Shown here: positions 1 through 11,405 of the stretch, piece by piece
Position numbering within the stretch: the stretch's first letter is position 1
Layout of the letters: each line of letters starts with the position of its first letter
Origin: Epichloe hybrida
Taxonomy: Eukaryota; Ascomycota; Sordariomycetes; Hypocreales; Clavicipitaceae
DNA: 64,000 nucleotides
Assembly (NCBI GenBank): GCA_019022495.1
Contig: JAFEKR010000001.1
Coordinates: 7,192,001 to 7,256,000, forward strand
Reading direction: 5' to 3'
Position numbers and translations under genes: made by a program
Notes under the pieces: generated by a model
What the model was told of the DNA's origin: nothing
Database searches by the model: none
What the model saw: only the letters and a program-made list of their open reading frames with translations

Positions 1-1291
1 TGCGAAGGAAGTCCCATAACCAACAAGCGGGACCAAGGGCGATTTCTTCTTCAGGAACATGATACTTTGGCGGGCGCGAGGGAGTCGGCGAGCGTAGTAG
101 ATCATCATCGCCGCTGCTTAAGCAGAAATCAAGCTCGATGCGTTGATACTCGTGGGCTTCTACCGCTTGTTGGCCTCGTGAAGGAGAGCATCGGGCAGCT
201 CTGACTTCTTCAAGATCAACTGTGGCAACGATGACTTCGACCTCGTTTAGCCTGCGAAACAATGAGCCATGCTTTCCTTCAGCTTTTCAAAGTACAGAGG
301 GTCAAGCAGCATAGCATCTTACGAGAACTGAGACGACTGCCCAACAAGTTCCCCGTTGACAAAGATCATGGCGCAGCCATCGTAGTATAGTCTGTCACCA
401 TCACACTGGAGGGAGCCTGAGGTAAGCTCTTCATGTTTGCCGCAAAACGAGAAGAAGTTTCACTCCCCAGGCCCCAGGCAGGAGAACGAGTGGCCTGGGC
501 AGTGAGTGTCTTTGGAGAGCGAGGGACGTACGCCTATCTGGTTGGAGTAAAGGTAGACCCCTCCATTCTTGCGAGTAGCCTCCGAGATGAGCGCAATGCG
601 CTGGTCCAACTTGCGAAGAGAGTGGTGGCTGCCGCTGCTGTTTGTGAAGATCTCGACGCCGTTGAGCCCCCTGGGGCTCCATCAGCTTTATATATCAACT
701 ACGCGTCAAGGCTGGCACTTCAACGTACATTTCTATGTGGGGGCTGTTTGGGGTAAAGAGCTCCTCGCAAGTCTCGGCAGCTAGGCAGGTGTCAATGGTA
801 GAGAGAACGACATCGCCAATAGGGACCTGGCGACAGCCTTGATGCTCCTGGACTCGAGGCGGGAGAAAGTACTGCTCGACGTATCGCGGCCTCTTCCACG
901 GCGTGAAGAAGCGCATCTCGCGGAAGTTTCCTTCGTTGGCAAGGTAAAGCTTTGGCCGAAAGCAGATGATCTTACCGTCGAGGATAATAGCGCGCGCATT
1001 ATACCTGCAGTTACGGTGAAGGAGAGGAAGGCCAACATCAATTATGATGCCGTGCAGAGACTCGTCAGTCAGGATAGAGTACAGCGAGTCCCACGAGTTT
1101 TCGTACACCTCGTTCTCGAGGAAGTGGTCCAAACACCCGTATCCTGTAATCTCGAGCTCGGGTCCGACGCGCAAAGCCGCGCCCTCCTTCTTGGCATCGT
1201 GAATGCTCTGTTTGATCCTCCGGAGGTTGTGTTCAAAGTCCAGAGCCCACTGGTTGAGCGCACATGTTGCAACTCGGACGAGATGTACCAT
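1..1291 (-). CDS. QNS1: Glutamine-dependent NAD+ synthetase, N-terminal part (runs off left edge)
   Basis: The product amidates nicotinic acid adenine dinucleotide to NAD+, the last step of NAD+ synthesis, using ammonia from glutamine. The visible part is the N-terminal glutaminase (nitrilase-fold) domain. It opens with [20 protein letters not shown] and carries the expected Glu-Lys-Cys triad: E45 in [12 protein letters not shown]114 in [11 protein letters not shown]175 in [14 protein letters not shown]. Downstream come [23 protein letters not shown] and [14 protein letters not shown]. The ATP-dependent synthetase domain lies outside the window. Exons by splice signals: complement(<1..251, 323..405, 532..670, 729..1291). 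Introns are 71, 126 and 58 bp, and each join restores the family sequence. The ATG at 1291 is the first in-frame ATG and fits the family N-terminus. An upstream GGTAAGT near 1350 could be the donor of a 5'UTR intron. Identity is very secure; the exon joins are inference. Confidence 0.93.
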
Positions 1292-1737
1292 GATTGCGTG
1301 ATATGGACGAGCGGACAAAGAGCGAAGGTGGAGGCCAAGGCTTACTTACCGAAGTCGGTCTTCCCACCCACAGAGGTGAATTTTGTACAACGTGAAACCA
1401 ATCACCCGATGTTTATCCAGAGAAAAGCTCAAGAAGATGGAGAACGAATTGCCTCTTTCTCCAAAACTTCTCATCAAACTCCAAAGGAATAGTTGCTAAG
1501 AAAATTTGGGAATTTTATTAAACTCTTAAAAACAAAAATAAAGAGGTTTAATTTGAGTTTTTGCTCGCCTTTCTATGACTTCGACCCAGGCCATGCAGTG
1601 TGCATTCCTTCTAAGCTCAAATAATCAAAAACACGGACATTAGATGTTATCTCGCTCTAACCCAAACGCTAATGTGAAAACTAATACCGATAGATACAAA
1701 CTCCCGTCTGAGACCTCGCTCAAGCAAATAAACAGTT
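1292..1737. other. Intergenic region upstream of QNS1
   Basis: This stretch holds the QNS1 promoter and 5'UTR on the minus strand and the decayed end of the neighbouring transcription-factor relic. It contains an A/T-rich segment around 1,495-1,560. I see no gene in it. Confidence 0.6.
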
Positions 1738-2577
1738 TCAAAGCCCACTCTCCGAGAAAGGAGCAAAAAAAAGCCCCATCTCGGTCCATTGCTGTTCCTG
1801 CAAGATATTGCTAACGTGCTGACCCGCATCCACGACGGGCTGGAAGATGGCTGCGTGGACGGCCTCGATGGATCGGTGGAACAGAAGCAGGCACATCCAG
1901 TAATAGACCATCATGAGACCGGTCTGCGAGTCTCGGACCGTGAAGGGGTTTTTAAACGGAATGTCGCCCGTCATTGCATCGAGGTCGTCCACCCAAAATG
2001 TGGGACGGGGGCCCCGTGAAGCCCAGCGCCGTGCCTGCAAGCCATCGACTGAACTGCCCTTCCAGCACGAGACAGCTGCTCAGGATGTCTTGAAGCTCGC
2101 TTCGACGAGTGGCCGTGGCTGTGCTGGCGAGCACGCTGTCCACTTTTTCAAATATGCTTGGCAGACGGAGAGCCAGGCCGAGGATCTGGTCGAGCTGCGA
2201 CTTAAGATGTGATTCCCACATCTGTATACGAGTGCAAATCGAGGGGAGCATAAGGAGGCAAGTCGAGTATGAGCCCTTCCCGCCTGCTCATCAAGCTGCT
2301 TTGTCATGTTCGACATGCTCGACATATCTGTCTGCTGGCCTGTCATTAACAGTGGGCTGTCAGCCCCGTTGGCCGACAGATTGATGAAGTCTTCCCATGC
2401 CGAAGCCGGCGGCTGGACCTGCTTGATGGTCTTTTCCCACGTCTCCGACTGGAGCTTGGGCTTCGTCACGAAAGATGCGCTGGGTGATTTTCCGTCGTGT
2501 TTGCTTCTCCCTTGACCAATGTAACATTCAGGGGGGAGACCGAGGACAACCAGGCGGGTTTCAACGGCCTGATCCAT
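1738..2577 (-). pseudogene. Relic of a fungal Zn(II)2Cys6-type transcription factor (C-terminal part only)
   Basis: Three reading frames in succession on the minus strand make one protein-like sequence. They are a linker with ASAWEDFINLSANGADSP (near 2,400), then MWESHLKSQLDQILGLALRL followed by LQDILSSCLVLEGQFSRW (about 2,230-2,050), then FWVDDLDAMTGDIPF and GLMMVYYWMCLLLFHRSIEA (about 2,010-1,860). This order resembles the C-terminal tail of fungal C6 regulators. The switch from the second to the third frame falls between RWLAGTALGF and RPTFWVDDL, with no room for an intron, so a frameshift is the simplest reading. No zinc cluster (CX2CX6C) is found upstream and the protein ends early. It is either a broken paralogue or a fragment left by rearrangement. 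The family assignment rests on overall resemblance only. Confidence 0.45.
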
Positions 2578-2745
2578 TTGGCCGGATGTGTGACTTTTGA
2601 GCGTTGGATTGAAAATTGCGGCTGAATGTGAGCCATATCTACTTGGTGCACGTATCTATTATTTGTTCTGTGGACGGTTCTATCGAAAAGAAAAACAAGA
2701 GTGGTTGGTGTACAACATAGGGTGCGAGCTGGTACTCCGTATCAA

Positions 2746-4506
2746 CTATATGTACTTGTAGGGATTCATAATACCCACCTATGTATGGAGCCGTTAGCAT
2801 CAGCCTTACCCGTTCATTGGAGTGAGTAGACATGTTCTGGAGAAGATTTTGTTGGAGTGGCTTACCGGATCATACAGTGTCTTAATCTGCTGCATGAGGC
2901 CTATCAGGGTCTCATTGCGACTGTATCCAATGTAATTCTTTTTGGCGAGGCCAAGACCGTGCTCGGCACTGATGCTGCCTTGTCGTTTTTCGATCCATTC
3001 GTAAACATAAGGCTCCAACATCCTCTCGACATTCTTGTCATATCTTCGTACACAAATGTTCAGGTGAAGGTTTGAGTCACCCATGTGGCCGTAGCCGACG
3101 ACATCCACGACTGGGTGATTTTCAGTGTCACCAAGAAGTCCAGCATCGGAAAGCCTGGTCTTGACATCATGGACAATGGAGTACATATCTGAGAGTGGGA
3201 TGGAGACGTCATACTTGTAGGTTCCGCCCCAATGTCCTATACACTCTGTGATGCCTTCACGCCAGCTCCAGAAGGTCTTGATCTGCGTGGCATCCTGAGC
3301 CACGACACCATCTGCAATCACCTCGTTTGACATGACGTGCTCTAGGAATTTTTCCAACTTCTCGTAATCATGCTCACTGCTTGAGCCACTGGTCTCCACG
3401 AGGCAGTAGAAGGGATAGTCATCCTCCAACGGCTTTGTCCCGCCTCTCACCTTGTGTACAAGGCGCTGGCTGGTTCCATCCATAAGTTCAAAGGCCGAGA
3501 GAATCTCGGAGAGCTGCGACTTCGCCTCCCGGAACGCGCTCTGGGCCTTTTCATAGGATTCTAAACCAAGTAAAGCCACATTGACCGCAGGCGACCGTTG
3601 AGCACATTGCACGACCAACTTTGTGACAATACCCAGTGTTCCTTCGGCCCCAATGAAGAGCTGTTTCAGATCATAGCCCGTGTTGTTCTTGCGCAGAGTG
3701 CACATGTCGTCCATGATTGTGCCGTCCGGCAGCACGACCTCCATGCCCAGTACACTCCCGTGAAGACTGCCATAACGCAGGAGGCGAAGACCGCCGGCAT
3801 TGGTAGAGACGTTGCCGCCAACATGACATGAACCCTTTGCGCCGAGATCCAAGGGGAAGATGTAGCCCCGTTCAGCGACGTACTGGTCGGCGACCTCCAA
3901 GATGCATCCAGCATCCAGCACCAGAGAACCACTCATGTCGTCAAAGGCATGAATTGTATTCATCCGGCCCATGCTGATTACAATCTCGTCAAAGACAGGG
4001 ACGGAGCCACCCACTAGCCCGGTATTTCCACCTTGTGGTACGACAGCCAGTTTGTGCTCATTGCAATACCGCAGAATCTTGCTGACATGTTCAGCCGACC
4101 CTGGTTTCAATACTAAGCGGCATTGACCCTTGTACTTGCGCATCCAATCTTCGTTGAAGGGCTCCAGGTCGGCCTCGACGTTGGCATTGACGTCGACACC
4201 ATCGATCAAGGCCGAGTCCTGGCCCAAGAGTTCCCTGAAGAAGGCGACATGCTCGGCCGTCAGCTTGGCAAATCTAGCATCTCTCGTCAAGCCAGGATAT
4301 GTCTCAGAGGTAAGCTTGGCTGCACGGTTGGCCGATGCGCTAGAGAAAGTGCGAATCGATCTCGGGGCCGACGACGACGACGACGACGTCACCAGGGGGG
4401 ACGGGGACGGTAAGGCTGAGAAGGCAGCGGTTGGTAGACGGATTGCCGTCTTGGAACGTCCACAACGAGTGGCGACCCGGCGGAGGAGCTGTGCTCGAGT
4501 TGCCAT
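2746..4506 (-). CDS. FAD-linked D-2-hydroxyacid dehydrogenase (D-2-hydroxyglutarate / D-lactate dehydrogenase family, Dld2-like)
   Basis: This is a flavoenzyme of the vanillyl-alcohol-oxidase fold that oxidises D-2-hydroxyacids such as D-2-hydroxyglutarate or D-lactate, probably in mitochondria. The 557-aa product (exons complement(2746..2778, 2866..4506)) begins MATRAQLLRRVATRCGRSK, a basic, acid-free start typical of a mitochondrial presequence. The FAD-binding domain shows VPQGGNTGLVGGSVPV and CHVGGNVSTNAGGLRLLRYG. The C-terminal FAD-oxidase domain shows VVGYGHMGDSNLHLN and SISAEHGLG. Without the 87-bp 3' intron the frame runs into LLTPMNG. With it, LYDP joins to VGIMNPYKYI and stop, the usual family ending. 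The intron has a good branch site (GCTAAC). The exact substrate (Dld2/D-2HG type versus D-lactate type) cannot be decided by eye; the overall pattern favours the Dld2 branch. Confidence 0.93.
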
Positions 4507-5076
4507 GGCTGCGTGCGCGCGTACGTAAAAATGTGCGCACGTCTGGCGGTCGACCGGAGCGAGAGGAAATGGGCCGAGCAACAAAGACGGCCGGACGACT
4601 GGCTGCGGTCATATATTACGATATAGGAGAAGGTTACGAGACGAAGCGTGACACCGATTCTCGGAACAGAACCACGAAAAGTTGTGGAAAGCGCTCTGGT
4701 GGGTCCCGGCCATAGAATTACCTCCGAGCATCCAATTGACCACCAGGATGCCGAAGTCATTAGGAAGTTGTTGCAAGACATAATAAATCCGCATGTACCT
4801 CCATACAGAGTACTCCCGTACTTTTCGCACTTGATTGATATCCCAAAATGGAAAGACGATCATCTACTGTAACTTCCGTATTGTGTCCCACGTTGTCATC
4901 ATGACTGCCAGCAATCAAGCGTCAAAACCCCTATTGAATCCAGAAACTACCAAGATTGTCCAGTAAGCCAGATTAAAAATGCTATTATTATACAAAAAAT
5001 AGTGCCACGGGAAACAAAGCTCAAGCTACTGCATGGACAAACGACACTCCCCATCACCCGTGGCCCCGATGCTACT
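4507..5076. other. Intergenic region between two minus-strand genes
   Basis: It carries the promoter of the D-2-hydroxyacid dehydrogenase gene and the 3' end of the alpha-actinin gene. No further gene is visible. Confidence 0.6.
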
Positions 5077-7839
5077 CTAGCCGTGCAAGCCGTTTGTTTT
5101 GGACCCTTTCCGCGGACTCTTGTCACCGACATTGGTCCGTTCTTGCAGCACACCGCTCGATGCTTCGTCTTGATCGTCATCAAGGTCAATCATCTTTTCC
5201 ATGAATGATATGTAATCATACTGCGGTTGTCCACGATCCTGTGACATGTCTGGCCCCTTGTGCGAGGGCATGATGCCCACCAACTTATCAATCACTTCAT
5301 CGGGTACCAGACTGTGCCGCAGGTCCATCTCGGTAACGTAAGGTTTGCCATCGGCTACCTCGCGGAACGACTGGAACACCTGTTCCGCCGTGTTCTGATC
5401 CTCCGTCACGTCCACCATGAATCGAATGAATTGCTCAAACGTCACCTCATCGTGCCCATTGGACGTCTCCATGAAGTAGTCGTGCATCTCGTCCTCGGAG
5501 AAGGCCAGTCCAAGAGAAGCAAGTGCCGCGCCAAATTCGAGTTCATGGAGAGAGTTTGAATTATCTCGGTCGAAATGTCGAAACACACTCTCAAACTCTT
5601 CCAGTTGAATGGGCGTCAGGTTGGTCATGTTTCGTGCCACCATTTGATTCTCCAAAAAAGTCAACTTTTTCTGCACAGACGATTTGACAAGTCCCAGCTC
5701 GTACGCTAATTCGTCATATGTATACGTTGTAAAGTCATTTTCTTCAATGTTGGCTTCGTAGCATTTGGCCTCGACAGCCTCTATCGTTTCCAGATAACGG
5801 TCCAAGGGTGATAGGTTGTCGCTCAATTTCTTCACATGGTGCCATTGATCCTCGATATCACCGTCAAGGCCGGAAATGGCCAACTGCATCGTGTTGAGGG
5901 CCATTGCAAAGTCATTAGCTTTATCAGCAAACGACTTCCGAAGGGCGTTTTTGATGCTGTTGAATTGTCAGTTTGTCTTGGAAAATAACGGGGAAATCAA
6001 TGAGAGGGACGGAATGGGATGGAACGGAACGTGCTTACTCGCGAATCGTCTCGTTTATCAATTGAGCCCGCGTCATTTCCGCCTTGGTCAACGTGCCCCA
6101 AGCTTGTTCCAGTGCATCCAGGCTAAACTCGGCGGGCGGGTCGTACGGACGCAGTCTGTAGGTTCCCAGTTTTGTTTTGATATTTCCGAGCAAGGTGGCG
6201 AGATCACTTTTTTCAGCAACCCAGTCTCGTTTTTGACCTCGCTTGTAAGCGGAAAAGTCTTTGGCTTGAGCTTTTGCATCCGCATACGTGCCCTCGAACT
6301 GAGCCGACTGCCACTCCTCAACCTGAAGCCGCAAGGCCTCCAGAAGCTGCTTCATTCTCTTTTCGTAGGCGCTTTGCATTTCCCAAGCACCCTGCATGTT
6401 GTTGACAAACTTCTCCAGTCTCCTCCCTGCATTTTCAACCTTTTCCATTTGGGAAAAGGCATGGAACCAGTAGGCAATATATGTCATCAGACTTCGCTCG
6501 TCAGGCTTGGGCACGTCACAAACATCTTCCACGTCCAGCAGCCGGGGAATGCCGATCTCTTCGTGGGCTATATCAAAAGCGAGCTGCATGTTTCCGCGAT
6601 GATCAGACTTGTCCAAAGAGTCGAAATCTATCAGATCCGGTCTGTGAATATCCAGCAAAGCACAAAATGCGAGCCCGTCATTCCAGCTAGCACTGAAATC
6701 TCGAACTTCCACGTCATCGTAGCAAGCCGTCTTGCGTTTACACCATAAGAGCAGCCCCTCCTTGGCTGACATGCCCTCTTCATTGATGTCGCTGATGGTA
6801 AATCGAAGAATCAGGGTCCAGATAAGCCCAAGTACAATCTTTCGATTGCCATCAACAATATCCTCGGCACCAATATTAGTCATTTGGATACCCCTGCACT
6901 TGATGAAATCGAGCGCGAGATTGGCATTTTCGAACTTTTGTACACGGAGCTTCGGTTTCGAGGCATATCGACCAAGGGTCTCGTTTGAAAGGCATTCGAG
7001 CAGATGGATAAGCATGACCTGATGCACGACAGTTCAGTCTTTAGTTCTACATGGTTCTACATGGAGTGTTCGGATACATCCCAGAAGAAGGCTGTGAACT
7101 TACACCATCACTGAAGTCGGCGACGAGATCCTTGACCTCCAAGTCCCTTGATACTAATTTTGTATTTAACCTGCAAGCGTATATTAGCCAATGTTTCTCC
7201 ATACCCACTCATTGGCTGGCACATCATGAAACCAGGCAACCAGTTCCCTGTTCCATATTGGGATCGGGCATACCATTTTGTAAAAGTCTTTTGCTGGACG
7301 TTAATCCACCTTTGCTGTTCCAGAGTCGACATCTTGGTCAGGTTCAGTTCAGTGGTAGGCTCTGACGCAGCAAGGGCGTCCGCCGTACTATTATTGCTGG
7401 ATGATCGTGATCGATTAGTCCAGTGCTTGCTCGAGGGTTTTGACGATTTTGCATTGGAGCCCAAGAGTGGCCCGTCACGTCTTGACCGCTGCAAACGTGC
7501 AGCATGCAGCAGCTCCCTGTCCCGCCTACTGCGCTTGGCGGGGAAAGGAGAGTGCGAAGCGTGAGGGAAACAATGGGTATGGTTCGCGGCGGCAGGTGTA
7601 GGACAGTCACACTCTGTGGCAGCTGAAGATGTAGATAAGATCGAGAGTACCGAGGACCGGGGCGATGTCGATGCTTGGGATGATAAGTCGTGATCCAGGT
7701 TGTCGCCGAGCATGCCCCCGTCAAAGTGGCTGCAGCTGTGTAAACAGAATTGGGCGCCTTGCACGTTGCCGGGCGGCGGTGATGGGCTCCGCTGGCGGAT
7801 GACATCCTCGCCTGAAGCACCTGAAGCGGGCGCTGCCAT
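5077..7839 (-). CDS. Alpha-actinin (actin cross-linker)
   Basis: Alpha-actinin cross-links actin filaments; in fungi it works in the contractile ring and at growing tips. The four-exon model complement(5077..5956, 6039..7018, 7104..7170, 7274..7839) gives 830 aa. A first calponin-homology domain starts with QQRWINVQQKTFTKW and continues, after two joins, through LNTKLVSRDLEVKDL and VMLIHLLECLSNETLG. The second (about 290-400) contains KEGLLLWCKRKT and DFSASWNDGLAFCALLDIHR. A spectrin-like helical rod follows (about 420-640). EF-hands come last, with a canonical calcium loop (DRDNSNSLHELEF, about 668-680) and a second, TSNGHDEVTFEQF. The first about 165 residues are Ser/Pro-rich and disordered. 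An internal ATG at 7332 (MSTLEQQ) would give 661 aa, closer to other fungal members, so the true start is open. Introns are 82, 85 and 103 bp. Confidence 0.93.
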
Positions 7840-9100
7840 TTCGCGTGGGCGACGGTTTTGCAGCGGGTTTCAGTGGCCGCACAACGGCGAAAAGTGGCCC
7901 CACTTTCACTCGACCCAGGACCCCTCGTTCGTGTTGTTGCTCCCCTCACGCAGGTAGTACAGTGGGTTGTAAGTAGGGTTGATTGGTTGTTGACTTGTTT
8001 GTCTGATGTCTGATTGTTGTTGACTTCCCTCCTCGATTGTCCGTTGGATAACAATCCGAGGTATCGGCGCGCTTCAGTGATAAGATCAGATCGACAGGAG
8101 TGGACGAACTACCGATCTCTTTCGGGCATATATTTGCATGCAGGATGACGAGGCTTGACTGGCTGTAGCTCTGGTTACGAAGCGAGAACAAGCATGGCTT
8201 TATGATGAGCTTTGGGACAGGAACGTTATAATGACCTCCGAGGCCCACCGACCATCGCCCGCGTGCGGATCGTGGTGGTTTTATCCTTCTCGAGCATATA
8301 GAATGCGTGGCTTCACACTGCCCCTTTCGCAATGGACGAGGAGTCAGATATAGTCAGAGTCATATTTATGCGTCGCAGTTCTCTCTTGTGACTGAGATCT
8401 CGGAGTTTATGCACGTCACTTTCGTCCAGTGAGAGGACACCGCACTCATTCTGTAACACAACTACCCCGTGTTCAAACTTCAGTCGCATCTGAAACCTAT
8501 CATCCCAAGGATTTTGTGCCGAAAAGTTGGAACGCACGCGTGTTTGACTCGATCTTGCTGCGCCATGGTCCGACATCCAATGTCAAATCTGGGGAAAGAG
8601 ACAATTATGCAAAGCAGCAATTAATGTTCCTTGATCAGGCTGGTAGAATCCAATGCTCTACGGAGTACGTGCGGCTATGACTCTATGGTTTGGTTGTGTC
8701 TGTGCGAGTAATTACTCCACGACCCGTCTAGTAGCCAGACCGACTCAATGTTGATCCCATATTTACCCATGTCGTCTGATCCAGGTTTGGAAAAAACTGT
8801 GCTTGTTTCAAGTTGACCATGCACTTGTGGATAGGGACATTCAGGAAACCCGAATAGCGGGTGGGAGCTATGGCCGTATATATGTACGCAATATGTGAAC
8901 AGCATCTCATTTGGATGCGAATGAAATTCCATCGCCTTACCAGAACGAACCTCAGTCCAGTTGCTTTCTCCCTGCACCTGTCCTCCAATCACTTCAGTGG
9001 ATGGACGTCCAGATGATTGGGTTACATGCATGTACACTATTTTGCTGTCTTGGTAAAAATGAATAGTCGTACACACTCGCTAAAGTCGAGGAGCCACAGC
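7840..9100. other. Intergenic region without a supported gene
   Basis: This 1.26-kb stretch lies upstream of alpha-actinin and downstream of the bL19m gene. Short ORFs occur on both strands, but none has a recognisable domain or credible splice partners. One exact TACGGAGTA motif lies at 8659-8667. Confidence 0.5.
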
Positions 9101-9818
9101 TTATTTTCTGACCTTTTTTCCGACGGTCTGTTGTGACTTTGATCGCAAAGCATATCTCTCCTTCTTCCATGCCGATACAAGATGGTCCACGCTGCCCATG
9201 TCGTGACTCGGCTTCCTCATAAATGTCAATCTCGCCCTTCTCGCCCTCTTCGGTCTGCGCCAGATGATGTCAATCCCTGTGACAGAAGGGCTGTAAATTT
9301 TGAACCACATCTCCACACCAATCTTCATCATCTGCCCCCGAAGTAGGATGGCGGTATCAACTCCACGTCGGCGGATTTGGATAAAGGCCCCCGAGAAGGG
9401 TTCTCCGGCCTTGGTAGTCACCATGAGAACATCTCCAACCTTGGCGCTATCGGCATGGTCCTTGGAGAACAAGCGTGTTCGAGCACCTGTGGGGTCTAAT
9501 TGGGTGATTTGCTGTTGGCGAAGGATAGGCATCGGATCGGGATTTGTCGATCGGACAGATTGAATTTGCGGCCATACTTGGAATTTCTCGACCTTGACGT
9601 GGGAAGCACCTGTTGCGAAAGTGTTAGCGATGAAAGCATTGCTGCAAGAGATCCGGGTGTGTCATCCTACGTTGTCTCGCCGTAATGGCGTTTTTGCTTG
9701 TCGCTGGAGTTTCCGCGACAGTGGCAAGACCTCGTTGTGCAGCCCTCTGCTGTCTTGCTTGACGGAAGACGGTCTTGATGCAGCCAAGTGGCCGCCTCGC
9801 GGGCGCAAAGTTAATCAT
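9101..9818 (-). CDS. IMG1: Mitochondrial large-subunit ribosomal protein bL19m
   Basis: This is a protein of the mitochondrial large ribosomal subunit. Exons complement(9101..9609, 9671..9818) give 218 aa. Exon 1 is a basic presequence (MINFAPARRPLGCIKTVFRQ and onward, ending NAITARQ). The 61-bp intron joins to RASHVKVEKFQVW. The bL19 core has the expected SH3-like barrel features: DSAKVGDVLMVTTKAGEPFS, IQIRRRGVDTAILLRG, GVEMWFKIYSPSVTGIDII, and the basic tail RRPKRARRARLTFMRKPSHD. The ATG at 9818 is the first in frame. The gene is divergent from the 397-aa gene at 10,040 with only 221 bp between start codons. Confidence 0.9.
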
Positions 9819-10039
9819 GACTGGTGGCGTGCGTTGAACCAGTCTCACACGGTGACAAAGGCGAGAAAAGCTCCTTCACGAGAACTTGATGTTCTTGTAA
9901 TGCAAGGAGTTGCTTGCACCCTCCGATTGGTCGGCTGCATCCTTTTCCTCCGACCCACTTCCTGCGACCACAGCGCACTTCGAGGAGCTTGACACAAGAG
10001 ACTTTTGGCCAGCAATCATATCAACACAACCTGAGCCAA
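9819..10039. promoter_or_regulatory. Short shared promoter between two mitochondrial-type genes
   Basis: The 221-bp gap between divergent ATGs must hold both promoters and both 5'UTRs. An inverted CCAAT box (CCGATTGGTC, about 9,923-9,932) is visible; the fungal CCAAT-binding complex commonly serves mitochondrial genes. The shared-promoter role is inferred from spacing. Confidence 0.5.
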
Positions 10040-11289
10040 ATGTCTACGAGGTCAATGTCTTCGGCCCTGCGGTCGTTGGGTTGCCGTGGCAGCTCATCCT
10101 TCTCTTGGTTTGCCTCGAAATCACATCGACATTTCAGCTCAACAGCTCACAATGGTATGGCTCATGTCGCCCCCGGACTTTTTAGGAAGCTAACCACAGA
10201 TTATTTGTAGCTGTTCGAGCAGTATTCACAGAGACCGACAACGAGGAACTCAACATTGTCCTAAAAACAATCCAAGAGAGAATAATTTTGCCAGCTCACC
10301 TTCCAGAGAAGCAGCGCAAGATTGTCTTTGACCCCAAGAAACGATCCCACCTCGAACAAAATCCCATCGTGATCGAAGTTGATGGGCTAGAACACAAGTT
10401 CTCCTCGATCGACCGCTTCAAGGGGATCGAGAACTCCAAGAAGGCTCTTTCGAAAGCTTTGGACAACATGCACACTGCTGGGGATTGGGCCAACCTGGGC
10501 ACGCTCCTTGCTGGGTACAAAAAGGCTGGTATCAGGTTAAAGGCTGATCACTGGGGCAAAATCACACGTCTTGCTGGAACAAGAGGGCATATTTACGCTG
10601 TCATCGAGTGCGCGAAGCAGTCCGACAAGACCGGTCTGTTTTTAAAGAAACCCGAAATCGTGACTCGCGTACTCGCCTACGTTAACAACAAGATCTCTGA
10701 AAGCGCAGGCAATGCGGGCGAGACGAAACAGGCATTGAAGTGGGCGGAAGTGGTGTTGGATCTTTTGCAACGACCAGAACATGCTATGACCGCTCAGCGA
10801 ACACGGGAACGGCTGCACTTTTCACGCCTTGTCCGTGGCCTGGTCTTGTTTGCAAGAGCGTCTGCAGTCAGCACTGGCGCAGCAGCCGAGCGAGACTCAG
10901 ATCTGCTCAAAGATGAAGTAGCCCTGCTGACTTCCCTCTGGGATGATGCCGTCAACAAAGACCTGGTTAAGATTACAGAGTTTGCCAAACTCAACCCCAC
11001 GCTGGAGCGAAACGCAAGCCAAAACGGTAACAATACTCCCCAAGCCCTCAACGGCAGCGCCTACGTCCAGGTACTTGCCCAGAACATGAGGGGCATCGAG
11101 ATTGCGCAAGAGATTGTAGGGCAAGATGCCCAGGTGCTGTCTCCCATTTTAAATACCCTGAAGTCGCATTTGCAGGACTTTGCCACCAAGAGCGAAACCA
11201 GAACAGAGGGCTGGGCAGAGGAGTACGAAAAGGTGATGGGTACAAAGCCCAACTGGCCCGCTGTCATCAAGAAGACGGAAAGTGCATGA
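10040..11289 (+). CDS. Uncharacterised protein with mitochondrial presequence
   Basis: The model join(10040..10154, 10211..11289) encodes 397 aa. Exon 1 starts MSTRSMSSALRSLGCRGSSS, rich in Arg and Ser with no acidic residue, a classical mitochondrial targeting signal. The 56-bp intron (GTATGG...TTGTAG) joins STAHN to AVRAVFTETDNEELN in frame. The mature part is soluble and probably mostly helical: KIVFDPKKRSHLEQNPIVIE, then helix-like stretches such as GDWANLGTLLAGYKKAGIRL and GHIYAVIECAKQSDKTGLFL that recall helical-hairpin (PPR/TPR-like) repeats. There is no membrane segment and no catalytic motif I recognise. Because it faces bL19m across a 221-bp promoter, a role in mitochondrial gene expression is a reasonable inference, not a finding. 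I do not recognise the family by name. Confidence 0.82.
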
Positions 11290-11405
11290 GGAAACAGGAA
11301 CAGCCAGCATTATATCCATGTAACATAGAAATTCATGTATAATTCAGTTCCCTCTTTTTTTCCCCTTTTGTATACTCTCTCGTACAGCAGGTTTCATTTA
11401 CTTTG

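Noticed and set aside
431..784. Small ORFs on both strands within the QNS1 region
   Set aside because: They are frame shadows and intron read-through of the QNS1 exons, which splice cleanly into the family sequence.
8675..9076. 133-codon minus-strand ORF upstream of the bL19m 3' end
   Set aside because: No recognisable domain, no splice context, and it starts close to the neighbouring gene's 3' end. It looks like chance.
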